Shown: positions 24,700-34,591, numbered from the stretch's first letter. The stretch: 64,000 nt of DNA from Serratia liquefaciens (GCF_027594825.1 NZ_CP088930.1:2789019-2853018), one strand, 5' to 3'. Program-made: numbers and translations. The notes: a model not told the origin generated them from the sequence alone.

Positions 24700-25323
24700 A
24701 TGAAGACACCAGAGCTGATTTTATTGCAGTTAAAAACCCTGGGGCCACACTCCGCCAAAATGCTGGCCGAGCGTTTGGATATCACCCCCATGGGCATCCG
24801 TCAGCATCTGCAATCCCTGGAAAAACGTGAGCTGGTTTGTTACGAGGAAGCGCGCACCAAGGTGGGCCGTCCGACACGCTACTGGTCGCTGACCCATGAG
24901 GGGCACAGCCGGTTCGCCGATGGTCACGATACTTTGGCGACGACGTTGTTGGAGTCCGCCCATCAGCTGTTTGGCACTGAAGCGGTTGAACAGTTACTCA
25001 GTGCGCGCGAAGAGAAACTTTATCAGCGCTATGCCGAAGAGCTGTCGGAAGAGACCTGCCATCAGGCCAAACTCGCCCGGTTGGTGCGCCTGCGGCAACA
25101 CGATGGCTACATGGCCGAACTGCTTGAGCATCCGCAAGGCGTGCTGCTGGTGGAAAACCACTGCCCCATCGGCGTAGCGGCCACCGCCTGCAGCAGCCTG
25201 TGCAACTCGGAGCTGCAACTGTTTCACCGCCTGTTTGGCCACGGCTATCGCATAGAGCGTACTGCGCATGCTATTTCCGGCTCACGACATTGCGCTTATT
25301 TGATTCGACCATTGGAGCTTTAG
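24700..25323 (+). CDS. SufR-like winged-helix regulator (DeoR/ArsR type) with cysteine-rich C-terminus
   Basis: The 207-aa protein has an N-terminal winged helix (SAKMLAERLDITPMGIRQHL, then EARTKVGRPTRYWSLT) and a C-terminal region with C155, C164, C168 and C198. From memory, cyanobacterial and actinobacterial SufR, a [4Fe-4S] repressor of suf genes, has a C-x12-C-x13-C-x14-C pattern. Here C155-x12-C168 and the terminal Cys-x-Tyr-x-Ile (C198) fit, but the third SufR cysteine is missing and C164 is extra. It ends 3 nt before fpr, so the two are almost certainly co-transcribed. This suggests redox or Fe-S sensing linked to ferredoxin/flavodoxin reduction; function is inferred, not known. Confidence 0.75.
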   Translation: MKTPELILLQLKTLGPHSAKMLAERLDITPMGIRQHLQSLEKRELVCYEEARTKVGRPTRYWSLTHEGHSRFADGHDTLATTLLESAHQLFGTEAVEQLLSAREEKLYQRYAEELSEETCHQAKLARLVRLRQHDGYMAELLEHPQGVLLVENHCPIGVAATACSSLCNSELQLFHRLFGHGYRIERTAHAISGSRHCAYLIRPLEL

Positions 25324-25326
25324 AGT

Positions 25327-26073
25327 ATGGCTGATTGGGTTAATGGCAAAGTTACGCAAGTCAAACAATGGACCGACGGATTGTTCAGCATTACCGTCCA
25401 CGCCCCCATAGATCCCTTTATTGCCGGGCAGTTTGCCAAGCTGGCGCTGGAAGTTGACGGTGAACGCGTGCAGCGCGCCTATTCTTACGTCAACGCCCCC
25501 AGCGATCCGAATCTGGAGTTTTACCTGGTTACCGTACCGGAAGGCAAACTGAGCCCGCGGCTCAATCAGCTACGACCGGGTTCGGAAGTGATGGTGACCA
25601 AAGAGGCCGCCGGATTTTTCGTGCTGGACGAGGTGCCGGAGTGCGATACCCTGTGGATGTTGGCCACCGGGACTGCCATTGGCCCTTACCTGTCGATTCT
25701 GCAGGAAGGCAAAGGCCTGGAGCGTTTTAAGAACCTGGTGTTGGTGCATGCCGCACGCTTTGCGCGCGATCTCAGCTACCTGCCACTAATGCAGCAGTTG
25801 CAACAGCGTTACAACGGCAAACTGCGCATTCAAACCATTGTCAGCCGTGAAGAAGTCCCCGGCTCACTGACGGGCCGCGTGCCGGCACTGATTGAGGATG
25901 GCCGCCTGGAAGCGGCGGTGGGCCTGACTCTCGATGCCGAAACTGACCACGTCATGCTGTGCGGCAACCCGCAAATGGTGCGCGATACCCAGCAAACGCT
26001 GAAAGATCAGCGCCAAATGCGCAAGCACCTGCGCCGCAAACCGGGCCATATCACCAGCGAACACTACTGGTAA
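25327..26073 (+). CDS. fpr: Ferredoxin/flavodoxin-NADP+ reductase
   Basis: Fpr is a cytosolic FAD enzyme passing electrons between NADPH and flavodoxin or ferredoxin. The 248-aa protein has the FAD-binding RAYSYVNAPSD motif near residue 50, the NADP motif GTAIGPYLSIL near 116, CGNPQMVRDTQQTL, and the C-terminal EHYW that stacks near the flavin. It is placed directly behind the SufR-like regulator; in E. coli fpr is a SoxRS target. Confidence 0.97.
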   Translation: MADWVNGKVTQVKQWTDGLFSITVHAPIDPFIAGQFAKLALEVDGERVQRAYSYVNAPSDPNLEFYLVTVPEGKLSPRLNQLRPGSEVMVTKEAAGFFVLDEVPECDTLWMLATGTAIGPYLSILQEGKGLERFKNLVLVHAARFARDLSYLPLMQQLQQRYNGKLRIQTIVSREEVPGSLTGRVPALIEDGRLEAAVGLTLDAETDHVMLCGNPQMVRDTQQTLKDQRQMRKHLRRKPGHITSEHYW

Positions 26074-26089
26074 CGGATAGCCCCTGGTT

Positions 26090-26515
26090 TCAATCCGCGC
26101 CGAACTTAACGGGTTTGGCCGGCGGACCAAAACGATTGTCCTCGGGCGTGCCGACGAACGCGCCCAAATCGATCATCATCATCACAATGATCAACGTCGG
26201 GATAAAACGCCCCACGCCCCACTGCCAAACCGGCGCCAGCATCTGCCAGTTTCCCGCGGCCAGCAGCCAGGCCACAATCAGTAACAACGCCCACCAACCG
26301 GCTTTATTGCGGTCATGCAAACGCTTCACCAACACCGCCGCCGTTGGCCACAGCAGCCCAACGATAAAGAACGCAATGGTTTGGATATCCACCAGCTTAT
26401 TGCTGGCGAGTGAAAAAGCCACCGCCATCAGCACTACCCACAGCACCATCCAGATCCAGAAATCACGCCGCCCAATTCGGCCCTTAAACGAAAAACACCA
26501 CTGTTGTATTGTCAT
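26090..26515 (-). CDS. yiiR: DUF805 membrane protein (YiiR)
   Basis: Small inner-membrane protein of unknown function. The 141-aa form begins MTIQQWCFSFKGRIGRRDFW, the DUF805 hallmark FxGRxxRxxFW, followed by four hydrophobic helices and the conserved RLHDRNKAGWW loop. The frame is open to a further ATG at 26542, but AGGA placed 4 nt before 26515 and the position of the hallmark favour the shorter form. Converges on fpr with 16 bp between stops and no terminator seen. Confidence 0.85.
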   Translation of the reverse strand: MTIQQWCFSFKGRIGRRDFWIWMVLWVVLMAVAFSLASNKLVDIQTIAFFIVGLLWPTAAVLVKRLHDRNKAGWWALLLIVAWLLAAGNWQMLAPVWQWGVGRFIPTLIIVMMMIDLGAFVGTPEDNRFGPPAKPVKFGAD

Positions 26516-26714
26516 TGAATCCTGCGTTGTTTGCCTGCCCATATTCTGCCGTGCAGTGTAACATAGGCGCTGCCGGGCGAAGATTTCTGCCCTGCATTAC
26601 GCGGAGTAACGCACAGCTTTCTTGTCAGCGAGCGATAATGGCGCGGGATCTTTGACACCCCCCTCTGTTCTCGCTTTAATCGGAGCCATCTTTGTCATTG
26701 ATGCCGTATATACC

Positions 26715-27305
26715 ATGCTGAGAAAAACCATCGCCATTGCCTGCCTGTTGCTGGGCATCGGCAGCGCCTGGGCCGATCCGCCGGATGCCCCCGCCAACGC
26801 TTCGCCTACCGCGCCTTACCTGCAGGCCGGAGCGCCAACCTTTGATCTGACGGTGGTAAAATTCCGCGAGAAATACAATCGTGATAACCCGACGCTGCCG
26901 ATCGGTGAATTTCGCGCTATTGCCACCGCCGAAGACGATTCGCCGCTGCTGACGCGCGCCGCCAGCAAGCTGAACGAAAATCTCTATGCCTCAACCGCGC
27001 TGGAAAAAGGCACCGGAAAAATCAAAACGCTGCAAATTACCCATCTGCCGCTACAGCAGAGTGGCGAAGAAAAGGCTGCTCGCACCATTGCCGTCAGCTA
27101 TATGGCCGCGTTGATGCGCCAGTTCGAACCGACGCTGACGGTGGAAAAAAGCCTGAGTAAAGTGGCTAACCTGCTGGAAAAAGGCAAAGGCTCGCGTTTT
27201 TACCAACAGCAGGTCGGCGCGATCCGCTATGTGGTGGCAGATAACGGCGATAAAGGGGTAACTTTCGCTGTTGAACCGGTTAAGCTGACGTTATCCGAGC
27301 CGTAA
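26715..27305 (+). CDS. yiiQ: Periplasmic DUF1454 protein (YiiQ)
   Basis: Protein of unknown function, 196 aa. A signal peptide is clear (MLRKTIAIACLLLGIGSAWA, cleavage after AWA), so it is probably periplasmic. The mature part starts with a proline/alanine-rich stretch and then the DUF1454 body (FDLTVVKFREKYNRDNPTLP). The frame opens at 26622, but only the ATG at 26715 puts the signal peptide at the N-terminus. It lies just upstream of tpiA, as in E. coli. Confidence 0.88.
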   Translation: MLRKTIAIACLLLGIGSAWADPPDAPANASPTAPYLQAGAPTFDLTVVKFREKYNRDNPTLPIGEFRAIATAEDDSPLLTRAASKLNENLYASTALEKGTGKIKTLQITHLPLQQSGEEKAARTIAVSYMAALMRQFEPTLTVEKSLSKVANLLEKGKGSRFYQQQVGAIRYVVADNGDKGVTFAVEPVKLTLSEP

Positions 27306-27432
27306 CAGCAGGCTATTTAATGACGAAAAGCAAAGCCTTCGCGCTTAATCATCTCTATACTGTTGGGCAGGTAAACTGCCGGTCCGGCAGTGGTTATTTC
27401 GACTCTCGCGTTCCCTTGTTGGAGGAAAAAAC

Positions 27433-28200
27433 ATGCGTCATCCATTAGTTATGGGTAACTGGAAGCTTAACGGCAGCACTCACATGGTTAACGAACTGAT
27501 CGCCGCTCTGCGCAATGAGCTGAGCAGCGTTGACGGTTGTGGCGTCGCTATCGCACCGCCTGTGATGTATCTGGACCAGGCGAAACACGCACTGGCCGGC
27601 AGCCGCATTGCTCTGGGCGCCCAAAACGTAGATGTGAACCTGTCCGGCGCATTCACCGGTGAAGTTTCCGCCGACATGCTGAAAGATATCGGTGCGCAAT
27701 ACATCATCATCGGCCACTCCGAGCGTCGTACTTACCACAAAGAAACCGATGCGGCGATCGCCGAGAAATTTGCCGTGCTGAAAAAAGCCGGCCTGATCCC
27801 AGTGCTGTGCATCGGTGAAACCGACGCAGAAAACGAAGCGGGTAAAACCGAAGAAGTTTGCGCACGCCAGATCGACGCCGTGCTGAAAACTCAGGGCGCA
27901 GAAGCCTTCAAAGGCGCCGTGATCGCTTATGAGCCAATCTGGGCTATCGGTACCGGTAAATCCGCTACCCCTGCGCAGGCTCAGGCAGTACACAAATTTA
28001 TCCGCGATCACATCGCCAAGCAGGACGCTGCCGTAGCTGCAGAAGTGATTATCCAGTACGGCGGTTCCGTGAACGATAAAAATGCCGCCGAGCTGTTCAC
28101 CCAGCCTGACATCGACGGCGCGCTGGTTGGCGGCGCATCACTGAAAGCTGATGCTTTCGCCGTGATCGTCAAAGCCGCTGCCGCTGCTAAAAAAGCCTGA
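27433..28200 (+). CDS. tpiA: Triosephosphate isomerase
   Basis: TpiA interconverts dihydroxyacetone phosphate and glyceraldehyde-3-phosphate. The 255-aa TIM barrel shows MGNWKLNGS (catalytic Lys), IIGHSERR (His95 region), [11 protein letters not shown] (catalytic Glu167 region), and the phosphate loops YGGSVN and [10 protein letters not shown] good Shine-Dalgarno GGAGG precedes ATG 27433. A -10-like TATACT is at 27356-27361. Confidence 0.98.
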   Translation: MRHPLVMGNWKLNGSTHMVNELIAALRNELSSVDGCGVAIAPPVMYLDQAKHALAGSRIALGAQNVDVNLSGAFTGEVSADMLKDIGAQYIIIGHSERRTYHKETDAAIAEKFAVLKKAGLIPVLCIGETDAENEAGKTEEVCARQIDAVLKTQGAEAFKGAVIAYEPIWAIGTGKSATPAQAQAVHKFIRDHIAKQDAAVAAEVIIQYGGSVNDKNAAELFTQPDIDGALVGGASLKADAFAVIVKAAAAAKKA

Positions 28201-28220
28201 TTTTTCTCTGGCTGTTAAAT

Positions 28221-28248
28221 AAAAAACCCCGGCAAGCCGGGGTTTTTT
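28221..28248. terminator. Bidirectional terminator between tpiA and sbp
   Basis: A6 CCCCGGC AA GCCGGGG T6: perfect stem with A and T runs on either side, serving both convergent genes. Confidence 0.9.
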
Positions 28249-28266
28249 ATTATTGTCATCAAGGCA

Positions 28267-29262
28267 TCAGCGCTTGCTGATCTCGTCGAACACGCCGCCG
28301 GTGGCGAAGTGCACCTTCTGTGCCTGAGTCCAGCCGCCAAAGGTATCATCCACCGTGAACAGCTTCAGTTTCGGGAACTGCTCGGCAAACTTGGCCGCCA
28401 CAGCTTCGTCACGCGGACGGTAGTAATTTTTCGCCGCGATGGTTTGTCCTTCCGGCGTATACAGATACTTCAGATAAGCCGTCGCCACATCGCGAGTACC
28501 GCGCTTATCAACCACTTTATCGACTACCGAGACAGTCGGCTCCGCCAGAATCGATTCGCTTGGGGTGATAATTTCAAACTTGTCTTTACCCAGCTCTTTC
28601 TCCGCCAGCAAAGCTTCGTTTTCCCAGGCGATCAGCACATCACCGATGCCACGTTCTACGAAAGTATTGGTTGAACCGCGTGCGCCGGAATCCAGTACTT
28701 CGACGTTCTTATACAGGTTTTTAACGAATTCCTGCGCCTTGGCCTGATCGTTATTGTTCTGGTGCAGTGCGTAACCCCAGGCCGCCAGATAATTCCAGCG
28801 TGCGCCCCCGGAGGTTTTCGGGTTCGGGGTGATCACCGAGACGCCCGGCTTAATCAAATCCGGCCAGTCGTGAATTTGTTTTGGGTTGCCTTTACGCACC
28901 AAAAACACAATGGTCGAGGTATAAGGTGCCGAGTTGTCCGGCAGGCGTTTGATCCATTCTTTATCGATGCGCCCGCGCTCGGCGATTGCGTCCACGTCAT
29001 AGGCCAGCGCCAGCGTGACCACATCGGCTTCAATGCCGTTAATCACCGAGGTCGCCTGCTTGCCGGAGCCGCCATGCGACTGGCGCACCGTCACTTTATC
29101 GCCGGTCTGCTGCTGCCAGTATTTACCGAATGCGGTGTTATATTCCTGATAGAACTCACGTGTCGGGTCGTACGAAACGTTTAGCAGTTGGATATCTTTC
29201 GCCATGGCGCCGGACGCCAGCAGCATTATTGTCAGACCTACACCCCATTTACGCATACGCAT
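28267..29262 (-). CDS. sbp: Periplasmic sulfate-binding protein
   Basis: Sbp delivers sulfate (and thiosulfate less well) to the CysTWA ABC transporter. The 331-aa protein has a signal peptide (to about residue 21, ending AMA|KD) and is nearly identical in its core to E. coli Sbp ([51 protein letters not shown]). The first of two nearby ATGs (29262, 29256) has the better Shine-Dalgarno spacing (GGGAGAG). Expected to be under CysB control, though I did not identify a site. Confidence 0.96.
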   Translation of the reverse strand: MRMRKWGVGLTIMLLASGAMAKDIQLLNVSYDPTREFYQEYNTAFGKYWQQQTGDKVTVRQSHGGSGKQATSVINGIEADVVTLALAYDVDAIAERGRIDKEWIKRLPDNSAPYTSTIVFLVRKGNPKQIHDWPDLIKPGVSVITPNPKTSGGARWNYLAAWGYALHQNNNDQAKAQEFVKNLYKNVEVLDSGARGSTNTFVERGIGDVLIAWENEALLAEKELGKDKFEIITPSESILAEPTVSVVDKVVDKRGTRDVATAYLKYLYTPEGQTIAAKNYYRPRDEAVAAKFAEQFPKLKLFTVDDTFGGWTQAQKVHFATGGVFDEISKR

Positions 29263-29398
29263 CGACTCGCTCTCCCAGGAAAATTAATCACAACCTCAAT
29301 CGGTTGATTTAGCATCAGAGCCTGCCAGAAACTTTCCCGCCAATTAAAGAATAAAAAATGTTGGGCTAGACGATTCTGGAATATAACTGTTACGGGCA

Positions 29399-29426
29399 TA
29401 AAAAAAGCCCCCGCGTGCGGAGGCTT
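29399..29426 (-). terminator. Rho-independent terminator of pfkA
   Basis: Minus strand AAGCCTCC, loop, GGGGGCTT (one G-U pair), then a T-run; 23 nt after the pfkA stop. Confidence 0.8.
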
Positions 29427-29448
29427 CTCGAGTTGAATCAATGCGGGA

Positions 29449-30411
29449 TCAGTACAGCTTTTTCGCTGTATCGAGCCAGTCGCCCTTGAACGGACGCTTC
29501 ATGTTTTCGATCGCATCGATGATGTCGTGGTGCACCATCTTCTCGTTCTGGATACCGACGCAACGGCCACCGTAGCCCTGCAGCAGCAACTCGATAGCGT
29601 AAGCGCCCATGCGGGAAGCCAGAATACGATCGTAAGCTACCGGCGAGCCGCCGCGCTGAATGTGGCCCAGCACGGTCGCGCGGGTTTCACGCTTGGTTTC
29701 TTGTTCGATATGGCGAGCCAACTCATCGATATCGCAGATGTGTTCGGTGATCGCCACAATCGCGTGTTTTTTGCCTTTGGCGATACCGGCCTTGATTTCG
29801 CAAACCAGGTCTTCGCGGTTGAACTCGGTTTCAGGCAATACGATAAATTCACAACCGCCGGCAATCGCCGCCGCCAGCGTCAGATCGCCGCAGTAGCGCC
29901 CCATCACTTCAACGATGGAAATACGCTGATGAGAAGACGAGGTGTCGCGCAAACGGTCAATAGCTTCCACTACGGTTTCGAGCGCGGTGAAGAAGCCGAT
30001 GGTGTAGTCGGTACCGGCCACGTCGTTATCGATGGTGCCCGGCAGGCCGATACAAGGGAAACCTTCTTCCGTCAGGCGTTTGGCACCCATATAGGAACCA
30101 TCGCCGCCGATCACCACCAACGCATCAATACCGCGGTTTTTCAGATTCTCAATTGCCTTGGCGCGTACGCTGTCGTCTCTGAACTCAGGGAAGCGGGCTG
30201 AACCGAGGAAAGTGCCGCCGCGATTGATCATATCGGACACGCTATAGCGGTCCAATTGTTCCATGCGATCTTCGTACAAGCCAAGGTAGCCATCGTAAAT
30301 ACCAAAAACTTCCAGACCTTCCGAAAGTGCAGCACGCACAACGCCACGGATTGCAGCGTTCATACCCGGCGAATCACCGCCACTCGTCAGTACACCGATT
30401 TTCTTGATCAT
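29449..30411 (-). CDS. pfkA: 6-phosphofructokinase I
   Basis: PfkA is the ATP-dependent, allosterically controlled phosphofructokinase of glycolysis. The 320-aa length equals E. coli. ATP loop [18 protein letters not shown] at the N-terminus, [12 protein letters not shown], catalytic [15 protein letters not shown], and [17 protein letters not shown]. Leftward; fieF lies upstream in the same direction, separated by 231 bp that should hold the pfkA promoter. Confidence 0.98.
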   Translation of the reverse strand: MIKKIGVLTSGGDSPGMNAAIRGVVRAALSEGLEVFGIYDGYLGLYEDRMEQLDRYSVSDMINRGGTFLGSARFPEFRDDSVRAKAIENLKNRGIDALVVIGGDGSYMGAKRLTEEGFPCIGLPGTIDNDVAGTDYTIGFFTALETVVEAIDRLRDTSSSHQRISIVEVMGRYCGDLTLAAAIAGGCEFIVLPETEFNREDLVCEIKAGIAKGKKHAIVAITEHICDIDELARHIEQETKRETRATVLGHIQRGGSPVAYDRILASRMGAYAIELLLQGYGGRCVGIQNEKMVHHDIIDAIENMKRPFKGDWLDTAKKLY

Positions 30412-30642
30412 GACTACCTCTGAACTGTAGATGCAATTTCTTAAGAATTCTGTATTCGCCGATTGTCTTGAAACCTCTCCGGCTGCAGAAAACCAGCTTT
30501 ACGGTTTATTGCTGGATATTATAGCAAAAACACCCAGCTGAATTGATTCAAGTCACGCATTATTGCGGTAAAAAAACCTCATGGCACGCTGAGCTAATGC
30601 CACCGTTTATCCACTGCGCTAGTTCTCGTCATCCTGCATTAA

Positions 30643-31545
30643 TTATAGCTCCCAACGTCCTTGCCGGCCCACGGGTACCACGGAACAAGGATCCTGGTGG
30701 ATGAGAACATCAGCCCCCGGAAAGCGATGCAATAACGCCTGCTCCACCTGTTCCGCCAGAATATGCGCCTGCATCAGCGGCAGCGTATCGTCCATCTCCA
30801 GATGCAGCTGAATAAAACGCGTCGGACCGGACTGGCGGGTGCGTAGATCGTGCGCACCTTTCACCCCAGGCCATGAAGAAATCACGTCGATAATCGCCTG
30901 GCGCTCGTCGTCCGGCAGTGCCCGGTCCAGCAACGATTGCACAGCTTCATAACCCATCCGTAACGCGCTATAAAGAATGTAGACGCCGATTCCCAATGCA
31001 AACAACGCATCCGCCCGGTGAAAACCATACCAGCTTAGCGCAAGCGCTATAAGAATAGCACCATTCATCATGACATCTGACTGATAATGCAGCATATCTG
31101 CTCGCACTGCCTGACTGCGAGTTTTTCTCACTACCCAGCGTTGATAGGTGACCAGCAACAGGGTGCTGACCAACGCCACTATCGTCACGGCCATACCGAT
31201 ACCAGGGTCGCGCAGGGTTTCCGGCGAATACAGATGTTGAAAACCGGTCAGAAATAAAAACAGCGCCGAACCGGAAATGAACATACTTTGCGCCAACGCC
31301 GCCAACGATTCAGCCTTGCCGTGCCCGAAAGTGTGCTCCTCATCGGCCGGCTGCAGCGAGTAACGCACCACCAGCAGGTTGGTCAACGATGCGGCGATAT
31401 CCACCAGCGAATCCACCAGCGCGGCCAACAGGCTCACCGAACCGGTGCGGTACCAGGCGACAATTTTGATCAGTAACAGCGTTGAGGCCAAAACGGTGGC
31501 CGCTAACGCGGCGGATTTCACCAAACGCGCATATTGCGGTTCCAT
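30643..31545 (-). CDS. fieF: Cation-efflux pump FieF (YiiP)
   Basis: FieF is a proton-coupled Zn/Fe exporter of the cation diffusion facilitator family. The 300-aa protein has six membrane helices and a C-terminal cytosolic ferredoxin-like domain. The transport site is visible: D45 and D49 in LVDSLVD, and the HYQSD pair in helix 5; H-rich interface residues follow (FGHGKAES). Upstream 31546-31775 holds nothing I can call besides its promoter. Confidence 0.95.
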   Translation of the reverse strand: MEPQYARLVKSAALAATVLASTLLLIKIVAWYRTGSVSLLAALVDSLVDIAASLTNLLVVRYSLQPADEEHTFGHGKAESLAALAQSMFISGSALFLFLTGFQHLYSPETLRDPGIGMAVTIVALVSTLLLVTYQRWVVRKTRSQAVRADMLHYQSDVMMNGAILIALALSWYGFHRADALFALGIGVYILYSALRMGYEAVQSLLDRALPDDERQAIIDVISSWPGVKGAHDLRTRQSGPTRFIQLHLEMDDTLPLMQAHILAEQVEQALLHRFPGADVLIHQDPCSVVPVGRQGRWEL

Positions 31546-31775
31546 AACCCATCCCGGTTAAACGTTCAGAGGGTCAGTATAACGGAATGGTGAGCAAAAA
31601 AGCCTTCGCATAGCGTCGCCTGCCGTTGCCAAGGCAGTGCGCGTCGCAAAGGGAAAACGGCCATATCGATGAAGAAAAAACCGTTCGACCAGCGCTATAC
31701 GCCGTCATGGTCCATACTCTGTGGTTTAACTTTGCAGAGTAACCTAACGGCTTATCAAGCTGTAATTGATGGATA

Positions 31776-31802
31776 AAAAAAACCCCGCCATCATGGCGGG
31801 GG
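31776..31802 (-). terminator. Terminator of cpxP/CpxQ
   Basis: Minus strand CCCCGCCA TGA TGGCGGGG followed by T8; also the 3' end of CpxQ. Confidence 0.9.
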
Positions 31803-31834
31803 AAGACAGGGATGGTGTCTATGGCAAGGAAAAA
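31776..31834 (-). ncRNA. cpxQ: CpxQ-like sRNA from the cpxP 3' UTR
   Basis: The cpxP 3' UTR reads TTTTCCTTGCCATAGACACC at its predicted processed 5' end and ends in a terminator hairpin with T8. This agrees with my recollection of E. coli CpxQ, an Hfq-binding RNA released from cpxP mRNA by RNase E that represses inner-membrane protein synthesis. The 5' end is placed by analogy and could differ by a few nt. Confidence 0.78.
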
Positions 31835-31842
31835 ACAGGGGA

Positions 31843-32337
31843 CTACTCAGTCGTACTTAACTTCTGGGCAGAAGTTTGCTGCAAACCAGAAATCTGTTGC
31901 TCCATCTGCTGCATGCGCTGCTGATGTTTCTGGTCTAAAACGCTTTTTTGCTGTGGCGTCAGCAGGTTATACATTTGGTTGCGTACCCGGGCCATTTCGA
32001 CCTGACGCTTAACCTGCTGCTGGGCCATCTGTTCCGCCTGGGCATACACGGCGGCTTCATCAAATTTGTCTGCGGTCACCAGCTTATGCATGGCTTCCAT
32101 TTCAGCTACATTGACACCTGGCAGATCGTGGCGCGCCTGGCGCATTAAATCGCGCATTTGCTGGCGCTGTTGCTCAGTCAGGCTGACACCGTCAAACATG
32201 TGGTGTTGGCCAGGTGTTCTGGTGGTCGCATCGTTTCCGGGAGTCGGTGCAGTTTCCGATGTAGTGTCGGCAGCGAACGCAGCGGTAGAACCTATTGCCA
32301 GCATTGATGCCATAACTAATGCGGTCACCTTACGCAT
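31843..32337 (-). CDS. cpxP: Periplasmic adaptor/chaperone CpxP
   Basis: CpxP is a periplasmic inhibitor of CpxA that also delivers misfolded pilins to DegP. The 164-aa protein has a signal peptide (about 1-22, AFA|AD) and the two LTxxQ motifs of the family at residues 53-57 (LTEQQ) and 126-130 (LTPQQ), within a largely helical, glutamine- and methionine-rich body. Divergent from cpxR, with a perfect CpxR box between; its 3' UTR encodes CpxQ. Confidence 0.95.
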   Translation of the reverse strand: MRKVTALVMASMLAIGSTAAFAADTTSETAPTPGNDATTRTPGQHHMFDGVSLTEQQRQQMRDLMRQARHDLPGVNVAEMEAMHKLVTADKFDEAAVYAQAEQMAQQQVKRQVEMARVRNQMYNLLTPQQKSVLDQKHQQRMQQMEQQISGLQQTSAQKLSTTE

Positions 32338-32417
32338 TTCAACTCCTCGTGCTTTCTCACTTTGCGAATCAACGAGGAGCAGTGTACTGCTGCACCTGCA
32401 AACATGCGTCAGTGCAT

Positions 32418-32432
32418 GTAAAACTACGTAAA
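32418..32432. promoter_or_regulatory. CpxR box between cpxP and cpxR
   Basis: GTAAAACTACGTAAA is an exact GTAAA-N5-GTAAA match to the known CpxR consensus, 81 nt from the cpxP start and 54 nt from the cpxR start. It should activate cpxP and autoregulate cpxRA. Confidence 0.9.
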
Positions 32433-32485
32433 GTCATGGAATGCCAACAGTTGATGACGTATTTTGCGTCAGGAGGTAAAACACA

Positions 32486-33184
32486 ATGAATAAAATTCTG
32501 CTAGTTGACGACGACCGCGAGCTGACCTCGCTGTTAAAAGAACTGCTTGAAATGGAAGGCTTTACCATCGTGGTTGCTTACGATGGCGAACAGGCGTTGT
32601 CGCTACTGGACAGCTCCATCGACCTGCTGCTGCTCGATATCATGATGCCGAAGAAAAACGGTATCGATACGTTGAAAGAGCTGCGTCAGCATCACCAGAC
32701 CCCGGTCATCATGCTGACCGCTCGCGGCAGTGAACTTGACCGCGTGCTGGGCCTGGAACTGGGCGCCGATGACTACCTGCCGAAACCCTTTAACGATCGC
32801 GAACTGGTGGCGCGTATCCGCGCGATCCTGCGCCGCTCCAACTGGAGCGAACAACAGCAGAATGTCGATACCGGCGCACCAACGCTGGACGTGGACGGCC
32901 TGCAGCTCAACCCGGGTCGCCAGGAAGCCAGCTTCGACGGCCAAACGCTGGATCTCACCGGCACCGAATTTACCCTGCTGTACCTGCTGGCGCAGCACCT
33001 TGGTCAAGTGGTGTCACGCGAACTGCTGAGCCAGGAAGTGCTGGGTAAACGGCTGACGCCTTTTGATCGCGCTATCGATATGCACATCTCCAACCTGCGA
33101 CGTAAGCTGCCCAACCGCAAAGACGGCCATCCGTGGTTCAAAACGCTGCGTGGTCGGGGTTACTTAATGGTATCTGCAACATGA
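32486..33184 (+). CDS. cpxR: Envelope-stress response regulator CpxR
   Basis: CpxR is an OmpR-family response regulator. The 232-aa product has a receiver domain with acidic pocket D8-D10, phosphoacceptor D51 (LLLLDIMMP) and Lys in LPKPF, and a C-terminal winged helix (DLTGTEFTLLYLLAQHLGQVVSRE ... DMHISNLRRKL region). A strong Shine-Dalgarno AGGAGG precedes ATG 32486. Its stop overlaps the cpxA ATG by 4 nt (ATGA), indicating translational coupling. Confidence 0.98.
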   Translation: MNKILLVDDDRELTSLLKELLEMEGFTIVVAYDGEQALSLLDSSIDLLLLDIMMPKKNGIDTLKELRQHHQTPVIMLTARGSELDRVLGLELGADDYLPKPFNDRELVARIRAILRRSNWSEQQQNVDTGAPTLDVDGLQLNPGRQEASFDGQTLDLTGTEFTLLYLLAQHLGQVVSRELLSQEVLGKRLTPFDRAIDMHISNLRRKLPNRKDGHPWFKTLRGRGYLMVSAT

Positions 33185-34554
33185 TCAACAGTTTGACGGC
33201 ACGTATCTTCGCCATTTTCTGGTTCACATTGGCCCTGGTGTTGATGTTGGTGTTGATGGTGCCCAAGTTAGACTCCCGCCAAATGACCTCGCTGCTGGAC
33301 AGCGAGCAGCGGCAGGGGCTGATGCTGGAACAACACGTCGAGGCCGAGTTGCAAAACGATCCGGCCAACGATCTGATGTGGTGGCGGCGCTTATTCCGCG
33401 CCATTGAAAAATGGGCCCCGCCTGGGCAGCGCCTGCTTCTGGTCACCAGCGAAGGCCGGGTGATTGGCAACATGCAGCGCAACGAAATGCAGTTGGTGCG
33501 CAATTTCATCGGCCAATCTGATAACTCCGATCATCCGAAGAAGAAGAAATATGGCCGCGTCGAACTGGTCGGCCCTTTCTCGGTGCGCGATGGTGAAGAC
33601 AACTACCAGCTGTACCTGATCCGCCCTGCCAACAGCCCACAATCCGATTTTATCAACCTGATGTTCGACCGGCCGCTGCTGCTGCTGATCGTCACCATGC
33701 TGATCAGCGCCCCCTTGCTGCTATGGCTGGCCTGGAGCCTGGCAAAACCGGCGCGCAAGCTGAAGAATGCGGCGGACGATGTCGCACGTGGCAACCTGAA
33801 ACAGCATCCTGAGCTGGAGGCCGGGCCACAAGAGTTCCTGGCGACTGGCGCCAGTTTTAACCAAATGGTCAGCGCGCTGGAACGCATGATGACCGCTCAG
33901 CAACGGCTGATTTCCGATATTTCGCATGAGTTGCGCACGCCGCTGACCCGTCTGCAGTTGGCCACGGCATTAATGCGCCGTCGTCACGGCGAAGGGCACG
34001 AGCTGGCACGCATCGAAACCGAAGCACAACGCCTGGACTCAATGATCAACGATCTGCTGGTGCTGTCGCGCGGACAACAGAAAAGTGAGTTGGTCCGTGA
34101 ACGGCTGCTGGCCAACGAACTGTGGGCCGACGTGCTGGACGACGCCAGCTTCGAAGCCGAACAAATGGGCAAACAGCTGGAGATCACCTCTCCTCCCGGC
34201 CCGTGGGCCCTGTTCGGTAACGCCGGTGCGCTGGATAGCGCATTGGAAAATATCGTTCGCAATGCCCTGCGCTATTCGAACACCCACATTGCCGTGGCGT
34301 TCAGCGCAGACAACCAAGGCATCACCATTGTGGTCGACGACGACGGTCCCGGCGTCAGTGCGGAAGATCGCGAACAAATATTCCGGCCGTTCTATCGTAC
34401 CGATGAAGCACGCGATCGCGCTTCCGGAGGAACCGGTCTGGGCCTGGCCATCGTTGAGGCGGCAGTCAACCAACACCGTGGTTGGGTGAAAGCGGAAGAC
34501 AGCCCGCTCGGCGGCCTGCGTCTGGTGTTGTGGTTACCGCTCCACCAGCGCTGA
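33181..34554 (+). CDS. cpxA: Envelope-stress sensor histidine kinase CpxA
   Basis: CpxA senses envelope misfolding and phosphorylates or dephosphorylates CpxR. 457 aa: membrane helix 1 (about 8-28), periplasmic sensor (about 29-163), helix 2 (about 164-184), HAMP, phosphoacceptor H249 in SDISHELRTPLTRL, N box NIVRNALRYS, G boxes DDDGPGVS and GGTGLGLAIVE. The frame opens at 33133 but MINSLTARIFAIFW at 33181, overlapping cpxR by 4 nt, is the family start. One residue is inserted in the sensor region relative to E. coli. Confidence 0.97.
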   Translation: MINSLTARIFAIFWFTLALVLMLVLMVPKLDSRQMTSLLDSEQRQGLMLEQHVEAELQNDPANDLMWWRRLFRAIEKWAPPGQRLLLVTSEGRVIGNMQRNEMQLVRNFIGQSDNSDHPKKKKYGRVELVGPFSVRDGEDNYQLYLIRPANSPQSDFINLMFDRPLLLLIVTMLISAPLLLWLAWSLAKPARKLKNAADDVARGNLKQHPELEAGPQEFLATGASFNQMVSALERMMTAQQRLISDISHELRTPLTRLQLATALMRRRHGEGHELARIETEAQRLDSMINDLLVLSRGQQKSELVRERLLANELWADVLDDASFEAEQMGKQLEITSPPGPWALFGNAGALDSALENIVRNALRYSNTHIAVAFSADNQGITIVVDDDGPGVSAEDREQIFRPFYRTDEARDRASGGTGLGLAIVEAAVNQHRGWVKAEDSPLGGLRLVLWLPLHQR

Positions 34555-34560
34555 TAGCCT

Positions 34561-34589
34561 AAGACAGGCCGCTAAGATTTTGCTATTCT
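34561..34589 (+). promoter_or_regulatory. Candidate trmL promoter
   Basis: AAGACA at 34561-34566 and extended -10 TGC-TATTCT (34584-34589) with 17-nt spacing. A start about 7 nt downstream (about 34596) would begin inside the cpxA terminator, leaving only part of its left arm. Sequence-based prediction. Confidence 0.4.
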
Positions 34590-34591
34590 GC

